64,000 bases of DNA from NCBI GenBank assembly GCA_973895155.1, contig OZ316894.1, forward strand, positions 17,174,001-17,238,000, written 5' to 3'. Positions 24,181 to 36,900 of the stretch are shown in pieces; position 1 is the stretch's first letter, and every line of letters begins with the position of its first letter. The notes beneath the pieces are model-generated. The model ran no database searches. It saw only the letters and a list, made by a program, of their open reading frames with translations, and was not told the DNA's origin. Source of the DNA: Marsupella aquatica (Eukaryota; Marchantiophyta). The position numbers and the translations under genes are program-made.

Positions 24181-24480
24181 ATGAAGTAGCAAAGCAGGCG
24201 CAACCTAGACGTGTTACATGAAATAGAATTCAAAGTATACATACACCATGTAGTATTCTGTGTTGAATTCTCAACATACAAAAGAATGTTGCAACATGTT
24301 ACATAACAGATAGATCAGAGAATACATAAACAATGTTGTATTCTATTCATAATGCAAGAGAAAATACCCATTACACAATACAGGTTTTCAAAATTATGCA
24401 ACTGAAGGGCTCCCCCAATACTCATCTGAAATGCGAATTGTTCATTATTGAAGCTACGGAGAATGCTAAATGACACTAAA

Positions 24481-25203
24481 TCATCTTACCAAACCACCAA
24501 TCTCTTCAAGAAATAACAAGAATACAACAACCAAAACGTATTCTGCATGACACAACATCCCTATCATTTGCCTTTTCGAGTCTTCGGCGGATTCGATGGT
24601 GGACAAGCAAAACTTTGAAATCATTGCTGCAGTCACCTCCAACTGCTGCATAAGGACATCAGCATCCACAAGATTGCTTCTGCTGATCACTTTCTCAACT
24701 CTTGTTCTCACAGGGGCACGACTAGGAGGGCATCGCCACATCTCAACAACAAGCTTATTCACAACAGCAGAGTGTCGTCCTGCCTTAATCCACACTAGAT
24801 AGTATGGGATCTGAGAAATTTGCTGGTGCATTGTTTCAAGTTGGCGAATGGTACCATACTCTGCAAATTCATCAGCAGTCATGTCCACAAGCTCTCGTGC
24901 AGCTTGAAAGATAGTGGCCTTGAATGGCCCAGTGTTCTCATATGCATCCACCATGCAAATATTGAACCTATACAAATGACAATTGTTACCGTCTACCAGT
25001 GGGTCGTGCTTGCATTGCTCCGCTGCCTCAATGGACTTCCCACAAACCAAACCACCGCCAATGCCATGCCTGTAACCTCTGCAAGTGAACTTTCTGGGCC
25101 ATGGGAAATCAGAGTGAAAATTACAAACATATACCGGGATTGGCCCAATGATGCTGTCTGGCCGCTCCTTCATTGCAATTCGCACATCCTCAAGGGTCGA
25201 CAT
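24481..25203 (-). CDS. RPA70 C-terminal-like OB-fold protein carried by the MULE
   Basis: Predicted 240 residues from the ATG at 25203, which is preferred over the upstream in-frame ATG because the added N-terminus is a low-complexity hydrophobic and Arg/Val/Pro stretch. A cysteine-rich segment (CNFH, TCRGYRHG, LVCGKS, EQCKHD) is followed by YRFNICMVDAYENTGPFKAT, then IFQAARELVDMTADEFAEYG. The last part resembles the OB fold of DNA-binding domain C of replication protein A large subunit, with the cysteines in the place of its zinc ribbon. Such proteins bind single-stranded DNA. Complete RPA70 exceeds 600 residues, so this is a single-domain protein: either a captured fragment or an element-encoded helper. 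Assignment rests on motif resemblance only. Confidence 0.6.
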   Translation of the reverse strand: MSTLEDVRIAMKERPDSIIGPIPVYVCNFHSDFPWPRKFTCRGYRHGIGGGLVCGKSIEAAEQCKHDPLVDGNNCHLYRFNICMVDAYENTGPFKATIFQAARELVDMTADEFAEYGTIRQLETMHQQISQIPYYLVWIKAGRHSAVVNKLVVEMWRCPPSRAPVRTRVEKVISRSNLVDADVLMQQLEVTAAMISKFCLSTIESAEDSKRQMIGMLCHAEYVLVVVFLLFLEEIGGLVR

Positions 25204-25734
25204 AGCAGGAACACGAGCAAGAACACGAGCGGGAACAGCAGGAACAATAAGAACCAGCAACACGAGCCGGAACCAGCAACACGAGAAAATGCGAGAAAAT
25301 GTCGAGAAACAAACCAAATGACAACAAAACAGGTTCCGAAAGGGTTCCATAAAGGGCGGGCACATTTGAATTTTGAAAATTATTCCTTTAAGATTTGTAC
25401 ACATTATGGACAATGTCTTCATAAAAGCAAGGAGGTTCGGGGAGGTACGGCTTGCCGGCTGTTGCAAGCTCCAATAAACTATTTCCTTTGTATCTTGAAC
25501 ACTAAAGTGACAATGTATTTTGAAATCCTGTGAGGCTGGGCACGAAGGCTCCAATGCCACCGCAAACTCGTTCAATTATTGTTTTGAATACAATAGTCAT
25601 ACTGTATTCACAAAAACTGCCATGGTGCTGAGCGGAGCTCGATTGCCACCAGGGCTACGACGCTTGTGGACTGCGACGTTATTGACGGCCGACTACACAT
25701 GACCAACCACGGTTTCCACAGGGTACGCAGTGGA

Positions 25735-26215
25735 CTCGAACTGCGTGGTAAGCTGTTTCATAAGAACATGCCTGTACGGAGTGGGCCCGGAGGTCCATTG
25801 GGAGAGAATCTAAACTTTGGGGTCCATTGGGAGGGAACTTTTGGTCCATTAAGAGAGAAAGTTGCATTTGGAGGTCCACTAAGTATATCTCTCTGGGTTG
25901 GGTGGTCCTGTCCCCCCATCTTACACATGGCCTCTATCTAATGTCAGCCTGGACCTGTGCGTAGCCTTTGCCCCAGTCTCCTCACAATGGTCAAAGTCAC
26001 ATTAAGGGAGACTGAAGCCATCTGATTGTAAAATTGGGTGACTGTGATGACAGCCATTGGATGTGAAGAAGCTAACCTGGGTTAGTTTTAACCCACAAAC
26101 AAAAAGAGATGACATACTGATAAAAAATAAATTTCAGTGGCAAGGGATATATCATGCCAAAAAAGAGTGGCAATATAGTAAATCACATTAGTAAGAGATC
26201 ACATTAGTGTGGAAC
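25735..26215 (-). repeat. Right terminal inverted repeat of the MULE
   Basis: Inverted partner of 14280-14645. It contains a local duplication of 'ggtccattgggag' (25792 and 25822) absent from the left copy, and an outer 'cacattagt' duplication (26187 and 26203). Confidence 0.75.
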
Positions 26216-26466
26216 AGACAAAATAGGGTCAACATACCTATATCTAGCAGTGTCCATTTAATTGTTGAGAAGGTGTAGATGCTATCTTATTTAATTACTA
26301 AGATGGTGCAGGCCATATCTTACTAAAAACACGCTCAGCAAAACTACTTTTCAGGCCTATGATCTAAAGTGAAACCTCTAGAATAAGGAAAAAAATTGAA
26401 AATGGGGGTGTACAAAAAAGGCATGGGGCCAAAGATGAAGATAATCAGGCTAGTATATATAGGCTA

Positions 26467-26467
<1 letters not shown>

Positions 26468-26503
<36 letters not shown>
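26468..26503. repeat. (TA)n microsatellite
   Basis: Eighteen uninterrupted TA units between the MULE and AAR2, preceded by a duplicated 'aggctagtatatat'. Confidence 0.95.
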
Positions 26504-26504
<1 letters not shown>

Positions 26505-26920
26505 GCGCATTGCTTCGAGACTGGACTAAGTACTCTCCTCAGTTCAATGGGGGAATTCATCTGCAGACACTCAGGATTCCCCACACTCTAAAACGATGCC
26601 ATACTAAAGCTGAGAAAACCTCCACAACACAAGGTGGACTAGGGACTAGGGACTAGTGAAAAAGATCGTGAGTTGAAGTCCTACCGGGGACATGGTGCAT
26701 ATCTTCCTTGTGTCCTATTGAAGTCTCGGTCCATCCTGACTATTCTCTCCCTTTTCGCTCGAGTCAAAAGGTCGGATGAGATTTCCATTCAATCTTTTAT
26801 TAGCAAGTGAGGCCCATAAACCTCACAGTCTGCGATAAAATTCCACCAGAAGAAAATCCCAATCTTACAGGAGATTAGAGTCAAGTTCAGTCTTGTTTGT
26901 ATCAACTCTGCTTGAGAAGA

Positions 26921-29900
26921 ATGGAGCCAGAGGATGCGCCTTACTCAGTTCAGTTGCACCAGGCGGATGCTGTAGAGCTGGTGAAATCGGGCGCCATGCT
27001 TCTGATTCTAAACTTACCTCCCGGTACCACTTTTGGGCTCAACACGCAGGTAATGAATGCTCATCTTTGGCCCTTGTAGTTCAAGTGTTGGCTTCTTCTT
27101 CCTCAAATTGCCATGGTTAAGGAGAAGGTTTTGTCCTTCACCATAAGTTTCGCGGCGTAATTAAGTGAACAATGACAATACATGTTGAGGGTTTAGGGTT
27201 TTAAACGATTTGCCCACGGTGGCCGGAGCCTGGGAGTTGTGCACTGCAACTACAGCTGTGTGAGGCTGGACATTTCCTTTACTACATACTCTAGTTTCCA
27301 GCCGAGCATTTCATGATGACCGATCGACCTTAACGTTTCAGCTCTAGGGATGTAAGGGATGTAGTAAAATCGGGGTACGGTTTAGTGCATGGTGTTGTTT
27401 GCAGTTCCTGAAATTTACAACTGAATTATCATTCCACATGGTGTAAACTACGGTAGGGATTGCCTTCTTATCGCTCGAGTTTGAACTGCGAAAGTGGCCC
27501 TAAGCCCTAGCAGGAAGCAAATCCATGTCGTCACCAAGGCAAATTTATTCTGGGAGGAATTGGAATCAATGTAAAACGAAAATCATTATTCATTTGCAAC
27601 CTTTGTACGTAACTACTACGTTGGAATCTGGTAAAGAATTAGGCGCAATTCATCTAATACCTATGAAATACACCTTGTACTGATAAAGTGCATCCCCCAC
27701 AATACTGGGTGCAGATGTTTGTGGCTGGGCCCAATTTTAAGGGGGTGAAGATGCTGTTACCCGGTCCTCATTTTGTGTACTATAGCTCAAGAAGCAGGTT
27801 CGTCAAATGACGTTTTGCTGCCATTTTATGTACGGGATGAAATGAGATTTGGAATTGCAAGCGAGAGCAAAACTTGCCGCTTCTGTGGACCCAAATGGGC
27901 TGTGGGATTAAAAGAGAGACGATAGTTGTCGTTTGGTTTCTTAGAGGCTTCCAAGTGGTGGCTTTTTGGAAAATCTTGACACTGAATGGCTTCGTTTAGA
28001 GCTGCTGTTTTTCTAGGTCTTTGGATGACGCAACAGTCTGTCTCTTGTGGAACTATGTTATTCATACCTGCTTACCGGGGACAATGCAGTGAAAGAGATA
28101 CTGAGAGCCTTTTGATATTTGTTGAACTTGGACAGGCACGGAGGCGATTCCTCTCCAGTGACCGGGTTTTTCATACACGCCTCTCCCTCGCAGGTTTGTG
28201 ACTAATCTATGCCCTTGATGGTGTTGACATCGGTACTTTCACTCACAATATAGATACTATTGGATGTGCATGCCGAGTCTTTGCGAGTGTACTAGCCAGC
28301 GAGTTTCTTAATAAAGGTTGGACTTGAACGCAGGTCATTGTGCGGGAATGGGACAAACAAGAAGAGCGCTTAGTGAAGCTCAAAGACGGCAGTGAGGTAA
28401 CCTTTTTATTGTGGACATTAACCGAGTTCTTTCAAATTTGTTCCTCACCTCCCAACAAGGTCTAGCTGTTCCACGTTCTAGAGCAGTCGTGAGCTAAGTT
28501 TTATCAGTCGTTTATGCCTGGCCGTCAGCGATATGATGTACTTTCATGAAATTGGGTAGGGTTTAGATTCTCCCATATTTCTCTGCATCCCCTTCTTCTT
28601 GACGGTGCTAGCGCAGATGTTGCTTGCAGGAAGAAAGATACGAGTTGGCTGCCAGACGTATGGAGTTTGACCGACAATTAGCACCTTATAACTTGGATGC
28701 CCACAAGAATTGGCAGTTCCTATCCAGCTTCATCACTCCGAAAGTCATTGGCCGGATTGGTTTGTTTCTTCTCCACTCCAAGAGTCCCAGACGATTGATT
28801 CATATATTGTGCTTGATAGGTTCTCCAAAGTATGTACTGTTGTTTTTCTCTGCAGTGTTTTCATTAATTTGCCTGAAGTGCATAGGCGTCATTGGTAGTT
28901 CTTGATTTGGGTGAAAGGGTGAGGGAAGTGTGGTAGTTTGACGCAGCGTGGGTCTAATGACACTGAATATGATCATACAGAGCCTGTGGGGGGCGATATA
29001 TCAGTCATGGCTGAAGCTGCTCTTGTGCATCAGGCCGCCAAGACTCCTGCCGAGAGGCGTATGTTTGACCAAATTGCAAGAGGCAGGGAACAACTGCTTC
29101 CCAAGATTTCTTCATTGTCAGTGGATAATTATGATGATGATAAAGATAAAAATCGAGTGGAAGAGAGTGATAGTGCAGGATTGCCTGGAAACAAGACGGC
29201 CACCGGGAGATGTTTTTACACCCATGTTCCACATGTTGTTAAGCAAACAGGCATGACGGCATCCGAGTTGACCGCTTTGAATATGGATAAAGTAAGTGAT
29301 GGGGCAATTGGAAAGCTGAGACAATTGCATGTTCCAGACATTGAACTATTGACCATGATGACTACGTCGAAGTTATCTTGTAATCTGTTTGATCCTAGTG
29401 CATGAGGCCATACTCCAGTAGGGAAAAAATGATTGAAGGATGCATTACGCACGCATGCAATGTTTAATTGGAAATTTGAGTTTTCAGATTGTGCTTTCAA
29501 CATGGTTGATTAGGTTCGACTGGTACCGCAGGCATCGTAGTGTCAAGTTGTGGCAGTGGGGGCATTGGGCTCATGCTATGGTAGCTGGGTATAAGCTTGT
29601 TCGTTAATTGTGTGATGGTCTGCTCCGTCTGTCTTATGTTGCCTTTACAGATGGAAGCAAATGTCGAGTTGTTTATGTTGTTAAGACCTGATTCCCAAAC
29701 ATGTCTGTAGACTCAACTTCTGGAACTCGTCATGGAAAAAGAATATGAAGGTGAAGAAGAACTATTTCTTGGGGAGCTCCAATTCTGTTTCATAGCCTTC
29801 TTGGTGAGTTTCACTGGCATAGACCGCACCAAGTTTTGGTCATAGGGATTACTGACAAATGGTTTTAAGTGGATCAGATTCGTTAAGTATCTAGTTTTGT

Positions 29901-31943
29901 ATGTATGGCCGGCAAATGTAGCATTTGCTGGATCCTGCAGCCAACGTTTTCATGGAATGCAATCTGGAGGTATGTGCTTAGGAAGCTCTAATGGTTGCAT
30001 GTTCGGTTTGGCTGGCAGATGGGTCAGTCACTTGAATCTTTTGGTCAGTGGAAGACAATTGTGAGTCTACTTCTCAGATGTGAAGAGGCGGTGCGTATTT
30101 GTTTATTCTTTGGATAAAGTCTCCCTTAATGAAAATTTTGTTGATTGTTAAAGCTTCAGATGAGAATTTGTAGCCGATTTTCGTTTCAGATGAGATTTTG
30201 ATTTCGTTCAGATTAGGTTTTGAGTTGATTATTCTCTACCTAATTCAGCCCTCTTCTCCGCGAAACTCTCAAATTGAATTTCGCTGTCAATTTTTTGCAG
30301 TTCCAGATGCAATTATCTATCAGATGCATCTTTTGGCCGATTTGCAGACTTTCGAAACGTGAATGATCAGTAGCATGGTGTGTCTTGTTGATAAGCTCAA
30401 AATGGGAGTGTCTTCGCGTGGGCAGTCCAACTTTGAAAGTCAAAAGAAATGTGAAACACAGAGTCTCTAATTTTTGCATTTTTTTCCCGAATATTTGTCG
30501 TGCAGCCACTAAAATCGAGGACAGTCTTATATGTCAAGGTATGGTGCTTTATTGTTTGTTCGCTGGATTGTATCTCTTGATAATGTCTACGTCAAATTTG
30601 AATAGTTTTTGCCCCATATTACTATTTCTAAGTAAAATCAGTATCTTATGAATTGTGTCCAATACAGAACAGCAAACATGACGTATAGCTATTGTCTGAG
30701 CAATGGTCTTCCATTTTCGTGTCTTTTGCAGTTCTTTAGAATTATTTACTGGCAATTGAAGCAGAGTCTGCAGCTTGAGGACAAATCAAATAATCCAACT
30801 CCTGCTGCAAATGATCTACTTCTTGATGATGGTTGGCTGTTGGAAGACAATTTCTTAAGGCTGCTGTTCAAGGTTGGCTCTCATTTTGGTTTATTTTCAT
30901 GTGTCGTACTTCTACTTGTTTAGGCTCGAATGCGGGCGATTTGCGTTGAGACCGAAAGATTTCTAATTTTTTAATATCACCAAAGGTTTAACAGTGGAGG
31001 CCACGTTATCCACGGATCAGAGGGGTGGAATTTCTCTGTTGTGGGTTACTTCCAAAAGTTGGGTGAAGGGGTCATCGATGGAGGGATAACCTCTTGCCTC
31101 CTGATAAATCTAGACGAGAAATTTATGGACGGAATAATTGTGGAAGTTAGTATACGGGTATTGGTTGTACTTGTTTTTGTTCTTGTGCATATGACTATCA
31201 ACAGGAGACGAATGTTTATTTGACTAGATTTCCAAGTGGTCACCCACATTTTCGTCAAACGTTGCTTGATGCGTGCTATTTTCTATCATGAAAAACCTGA
31301 CAAGTTTGCAACTTTGTGCTTTGTTGTGGGGTCTCGTGTGTATACGAAGACGTCTTGATTCCCTCTCAATGGTTGGTTTCTGCAGGAGTTTTTTTCTATG
31401 CTGAGGGATGCTTCCCCAGTTGACGGAGAACTTCTACAACAGGTAGAAGCCATTATCCCGTCCGTAAATTTTATTTCATAAACCTTACATGAACCTCACA
31501 AGCGATTAAAATTTCGTGAATCTGCATGTAAGGTTCATATTCTGCCAAATCTTCATATCTGACAACAATTTTCTGTGTTCCCCAGGCAAACCGTTTAAGG
31601 AAATTGGTCGAGAAAACCCTGGGATGGATTTTTGATGTCGACGATGGCGGTAGTGAAGAAGATGATGAGGTTTGTATTCTGTTTTTGAGATGAATTCTTA
31701 ATTCCTTCATCCTGACAGCAAATTAATAATTACCCAAGCTAAGACTCATAGACCGAGGCTTCCGCCTATTGTCAAGATTATGCTCCTCCATCCATATAAA
31801 ATCTTGTTTGAAACCTTTTTTAGCGAAATGCTTTGCATAGGACTTACCTTTTTCCTCGTATCGGCTCCTAAAATCTACTTTGTTCTGGATGGCAGTATGC
31901 TCCAGTTGTTGTAGACCAGGAAGACTTGATGAGGGGTAACTGA
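26921..31943 (+). CDS. AAR2: AAR2, U5 snRNP assembly factor, 12 exons
   Basis: AAR2 binds Prp8 and holds it in a pre-assembly complex during maturation of the U5 snRNP. Exons: 26921-27049, 27715-27797, 28136-28193, 28334-28396, 28630-28759, 28981-29291, 29711-29803, 30019-30090, 30732-30872, 31386-31442, 31586-31669 and 31896-31943. All junctions are GT-AG and in phase, giving 422 residues (human 384). The N-terminal beta-rich domain shows AMLLILNLPPGTTFGLN, PNFKGVKMLLPGPHFVYYSS and GFFIHAS. The helical domain shows FLGELQFCFIAFL and FGQWKTIVSLLLRCEEA. The C-terminus has YAPVVVDQEDL, like human CAPVVVELPE. An acidic, Ser-rich insert (DDDKDKNRVEESD) sits near the domain boundary, where yeast Aar2 is regulated by phosphorylation. 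Identification is firm; individual splice sites were not tested. Confidence 0.93.
27187..27203 (+). promoter_or_regulatory. Telobox-like motif in AAR2 intron 1
   Basis: 'ggtttagggtttt' lies about 140 bases into the first intron, the reverse of the plant telobox AAACCCTAA. First-intron teloboxes are known in plant housekeeping genes, and a regulatory role here is inferred. Confidence 0.35.
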
Positions 31944-33973
31944 TGTTGCCTCTGCTAGTCAGAGTCTATTATCCATCAGACTCGTTGCCTGATCAGCCAG
32001 GTACAGTTTAGACCCCACTGGAAATGCTTGCACGAAGCTGCCAACTCCAACAAAGCTTTGAATGCTAATGCCTTTCAAAATTTTCCTTGGTGGAAATGTT
32101 GGTCCTTGTGCTTTTGCTGAACTACCACTAATAAAATAGAGTTGAGCTCCTCTGTAAATAAGTTCGAACTGAGGACAGGGTTTGGTAATTTATCAAGTAC
32201 AGAGACTTCTAGTGGAGTTTCCTTGTGCCTGAGTTTGTCTATATTACAAGTGTCAACAATTTTTGCGTAGCCGATAATTATATCTGGCTAGGACCATGGA
32301 AGGGTTGAAGTGGACAGAGCTTATGAGCTTCATATTGGACAGAATTATATGTTTCACAGTTACAGTGTTTCTATAGCTGTTGTTTTACTTTTGAACTAGC
32401 TTGTCAAATCAGTTCATCGTTTCTGACTAGTTCATTTTCCCGTTTGTGATCCTAAATATTTCAACCTAGAACACACGATATACAAATTGCGACATGTGTA
32501 TGGAATCGTTCAGTTCAGGGTGCCATCAATATTAGAGGTTAAGCTCATCTTGTTAGATTTGAGACGGATACTGTGTATGTGTACAGATTCAAGTTTGACG
32601 GATGTATGATGAACTCCGCATGTAAAGATATATAACAAAAATGTACTTCTCCGACCAGCCGCCCTTACTGGCAATCCAAATTACTCGTGCAAGCAAGAGA
32701 ACTGAATTCATTCCAAATCCATCCACGAGAGGGCTGCGCCTTGCTCTTTTGTTGAAGTGATGCCCACTTGGGCCTAACTGCACTCAGTGTTTTGGGTTTG
32801 TTTGCACTGTTTTTTGTGACAAGACAATATTTTTATTTGCAGCTATACGAACACCTACACTAGGTTGTAATTGTCAATCACTTCTTTGAATGCCTTGTAT
32901 AAATCGCCAGTTGTCAATGAATTTTCGATGTACACTCCATGAAACAAATTGTCATCTCACTGCAATATATACAATGCATCAACTTGTACTAAGGCGGGGA
33001 TTGCACAATTGGCGAAATGCCAGAAAACGTGCAAACCCTACCCAAATCATATGCAAAACCCCTCGAGAATCACCAAAATCCGCAATGACAGCCCTTCAAA
33101 ACAGAAAATAAAAGTTCACAACAATCAATTGAGACTATACCAATATCATCGGTTATCTGGCAAGTCAGTCTCAATTGATTTTCTGACCCCCTGTTGAATT
33201 ACAAAGAGTACTTTGTCCAGTTCTGTACCAAGCAATGTATTTGTTTTGCTGTTACGACGGTGCTTGACCTGGGTCTGCAGGAAACTGGCTAGTATAAAGT
33301 AGCAATACATATTCGTTGATGGATATTGGTGTCACATATCTATTTCTACATAATAGTTGGAGAGGTTGTAGGATATACATTCTTTGAAATGTTTTAATCT
33401 GGTTTTTTGGGGAAGCTTGCACTTGGTTCAAGTTCAAGCTCAAGAGCAAGGATTTCCCCCAACTTCAACATAAGTTTCTGAGATTAGTGGATAGCCTCCA
33501 ATTAAAGAGTGAATTGTGATGGGATGCATCAGTTTGCTTCAATAGTGGAGTGAGATTGTTGATCTTCCCACAAAAGTGAATTAACTAGTACAGTGATCAT
33601 GAACTTAATGTTTTATAGAGACATATTCACCCCAAAGATAAAAACGACTTTTATGATCAAGCAATTGACTCTTGTTATACGGTTCACCGTGAGTTTGTAG
33701 ACATCCACAGCATTTTGCTTTCAGCTAGTAGTTCAAATTCTTAGTCTGTTTATCTAGATTCATCAGAACCTATAGCAAATGAATCTCCTATTTGTTTATA
33801 TTGAAACAGGTAGCTAACTCATAAATTTCTTTCACGTACACAACTCTTGCGGAATTGCTGGTGTATGAACATACACAAGTCATTAAAAGGAGCATCGCTT
33901 AATTCAATGTCTTCTCGTATACAAGGATCTGCAATTGTTGGCAAAATGGAAGCAACAGAAACACCCACAAGTG
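31944..33973. other. AAR2 3' flank and intergenic, no gene seen
   Basis: Probably includes the AAR2 3' UTR and, near 33.8-34.0 kb, the 3' UTR of the minus-strand CIB gene. Short open frames on both strands have no recognised domain. Confidence 0.45.
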
Positions 33974-36900
33974 TCATGACCAAAATGACATTCTAAAGTT
34001 TGGAATAAAATCAGGCATTCGAGTGAGAATACCCCGAAAGTCATGATACCCCACACCATAGCCATCAGGATCAACCTCCTTCAAAACTTCAGTTACAATG
34101 CCATCTAATTCATTGTCTTCCAGCCCAGCTGCTGATGGGACTCGAGAAAGCATTTTAAGGGTAGGCGCAATTGCAACTCCAGAGCAGGTGATTAGATTCA
34201 AACCATGCCTTATATCACCTGTGAGAAAACAACCTATGTGACCAACTCTGGCAGATTTACTTTGCGTTGGCTATACATTAAATTTGGGAACAAAAGGTTG
34301 TATACTATCTAGACGAGCACAAGCATTGTTGGTTGTGGGAACAAGCAAACAAATTGATCAAGAGTCTTTGAAAGGCATCATTCAAGGGTTATTTATCATG
34401 ATTTGAAATTGTAAATTGTACTGCTACTTGGAAGGAAATAATTTTTCTACATTTTCAAATACTGACCATGTGAGAATACCCATATTTGTCTAAAGTCAGT
34501 ATCAGTAAAATGCCTAGCATGACAATCACAGTACTGGAACGTGGATAACTTAAGCATCAAAATGTTACAGACTTTCCAAAAGAAGCTAGATAAAGTTTGT
34601 AATGGACAATCCCTCCTCTCGGTGATAATGATTAGATTGACGTTTAGGGGCCAAGCTCATGGGGTCAATTACAATAAAACAGTGGACCCCATGTGCCATC
34701 CAAATAGGTATTTTCATTATATATTCCATAATATTTTGAGAAAGGTTTTCTAAAGTATAGAAACTAAAAATGGTGTATACAATAAGAATTAATGTATTTT
34801 TGCCTCTCATAAAATAAAATATATCATTTAAAATTCAAATATGAAGTAAACCCTGTTTTAAAAATACGGGTACTCGTTAGGTCATATAAGATACCCTGTA
34901 AAATTCACTACGTGAACCACCCCTCTTGCTATCTTGTTTTCTTATCAGCTCAGATCTGTGGACTCTGCACTAATTCAGATGGAAACACCGGTACTACTAG
35001 ACTCAATTGGAAATTTAATATTTATTTTCAAGAGACGACACAAATAGCCACAAAGATTGAATTTGTTTTTTCGTCAAAAAGAATTATTCTTTATATTAAG
35101 CAAAGAACTCGTCTTCCCATATTTTACTACCATTAATACTCAATAACCCATTGGATAACTTACCCCTATATACGCTACTAAGATTGTTTGGATATCCTCG
35201 CGTTTTGGGGAGTTGAGAATGGGCACCCTTTGGACTACGTGGGCCCCATTTGAGATTTGACTGAAGACTTGAACAACTATCATGTTGTATTAGGTGGCAC
35301 ACGAAGAAAAAGTCACATGTCCAAATTTACAGCACGTATGCCACTTCTTTTTTCCCAAGGTAACAATTTTTGACCTTAGACAAAACAAGTCATAGTGGCG
35401 TTGGAGGATTTATATATAGGTAAAGGTTTACTATCACCAGGTCTTACTATAAGCTTTAGTTTTGACTATGGTAAAATCAGGTTTAACACTATGACTAAGA
35501 TTACAGTCCTAGTTTGATCTGAAGTACTTAACTATAGTCCTTAGTGCTACTTTGTCTAGGAATTAAGGTAATGATAATCCCTAACTGTACCATAGTATGT
35601 GTGGGCTCAAACATCTTTTTGACTTGGCAATCACGCAAACTATGGTAAAATAACCATGAAAAGATAAACACCCGGCTAGATGGTGACTCTACTCCTTTGC
35701 CAAGAGGGTAATGTAGAGAATTCATCACAGGTTAGCCTTGGTGCTCGCCTTGGTGTACCATGGGTCTATTGACATGATATTGAAGGGGGCTTTACAAGAT
35801 GTTGGGGCCTACTGTCTTCTTTTTGTTCCCTTTGAGATAACATGAGTGGAAACGGCTGCAGTGGGTTTAGCAAGAACTTGGAGCTTTGTCATGTATGGTG
35901 TCTACCAATTTTACATGGCAAGGGCGGGCCCAAGTGTATGCTGATGGAGAATGCTTATTTTGTCTAGAATTTTAGACCACCTCTAGAGGTGGTCAAAAGG
36001 TTGCGTGAGAAGTTAAAGACTCTTCAGGATCTAGACCTAAAGTACATCAACGTTTTTACCAGTCATTATTATTATTTTGTTAGATTTTCAAAGTTAACTT
36101 GCAAATACTGTAGTTATTTGAAACACTTTCAGAAATTTATGACCAGGTCTCCATCAAAATTTCTTAGAACACTTAAAATTAAAATCTCATAAACAAAGAT
36201 ATTTCCACTGGTGAGGAATATTATATTGTAAGTTTAATAGGGATATACTACTCTTGTTCTGGAAATGTTTTCTCAAGATTCCACAATTGGGCCCTTGAAA
36301 TCTGTTTACTCGTCCTTCATTTACCAGAACTAGAGATTATTGCACACCAAGGGACAACTCACAGGTAAGAGGCAATAAGCGTGGTTTATAGCTGAGAATT
36401 AACAGGAATTGTTACCTGGGCCAATGAGATCATCACCATCAAAGTCCCAGATAGCGAACGCCCAAACCATCTTAACTTCTGGCCGAGTGTGGACAGAAAA
36501 CACTGACATCATATTTAAAAAGTTCTCAAAAGAGAGAACTCCTGATCCATCCTCACTGAATAATTCACATATCCTAGATGCAAAAGGGTTGGCCCGCATC
36601 TGCTCTACTTGAAGCAATTCATCATGTGTAATTTTGTCCAAACCATGTTGGCTTAGTTCCTGCAACAGCACAATATTCAAAAAGATTATGTAATGTATAA
36701 TGTATGCCTGGAGGGCTGTGAATTTCTCAATGCTTGATCAACCATCATTATATGACCTGATGAATGACTGGAACAAAATGGCATTGTATGAATATGTTTG
36801 CTAGATCTAATTTATAACTTGGTTATAAATGCAAGCATATAGACTCGCAAGGTTCAATCCATGCTCAGCCACAAGAATCCACTGATTTCCTTAATATTAA

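Larger units (their letters stand above)
14280..26215. mobile_element. MuDR-like Mutator element (MULE), about 12 kb, with long TIRs
   Basis: Inverted terminal repeats at about 14280-14645 and 25735-26215 enclose a MULE transposase on the plus strand and two minus-strand genes, with a satellite between the convergent pair. The closest inverted match is 14493-14584 against 25781-25892 (shared gggcccggaggtcca.tggga, then aacttttggtccattaagag and further). A more diverged outer part shares 'ctctttttgtttgtg', 'actaacc.a.gttagct' and 'cacacta'. Maize MuDR also has two convergent genes between TIRs of about 200 bp, so the plan is familiar, but these TIRs are longer and more diverged. I could not fix the outer ends to the base or find the expected 9-bp target duplication. 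The element lies between EB1 and AAR2. Confidence 0.8.

Noticed and set aside
24820-25533. A 237-codon plus-strand open frame
   Set aside because: It is the antisense shadow of the RPA-like gene, which has family motifs on the minus strand.
14265-26225. A 9-bp target-site duplication for the MULE
   Set aside because: Bases just outside the visible TIR similarity do not match; the true ends may lie further out than I can align by eye.
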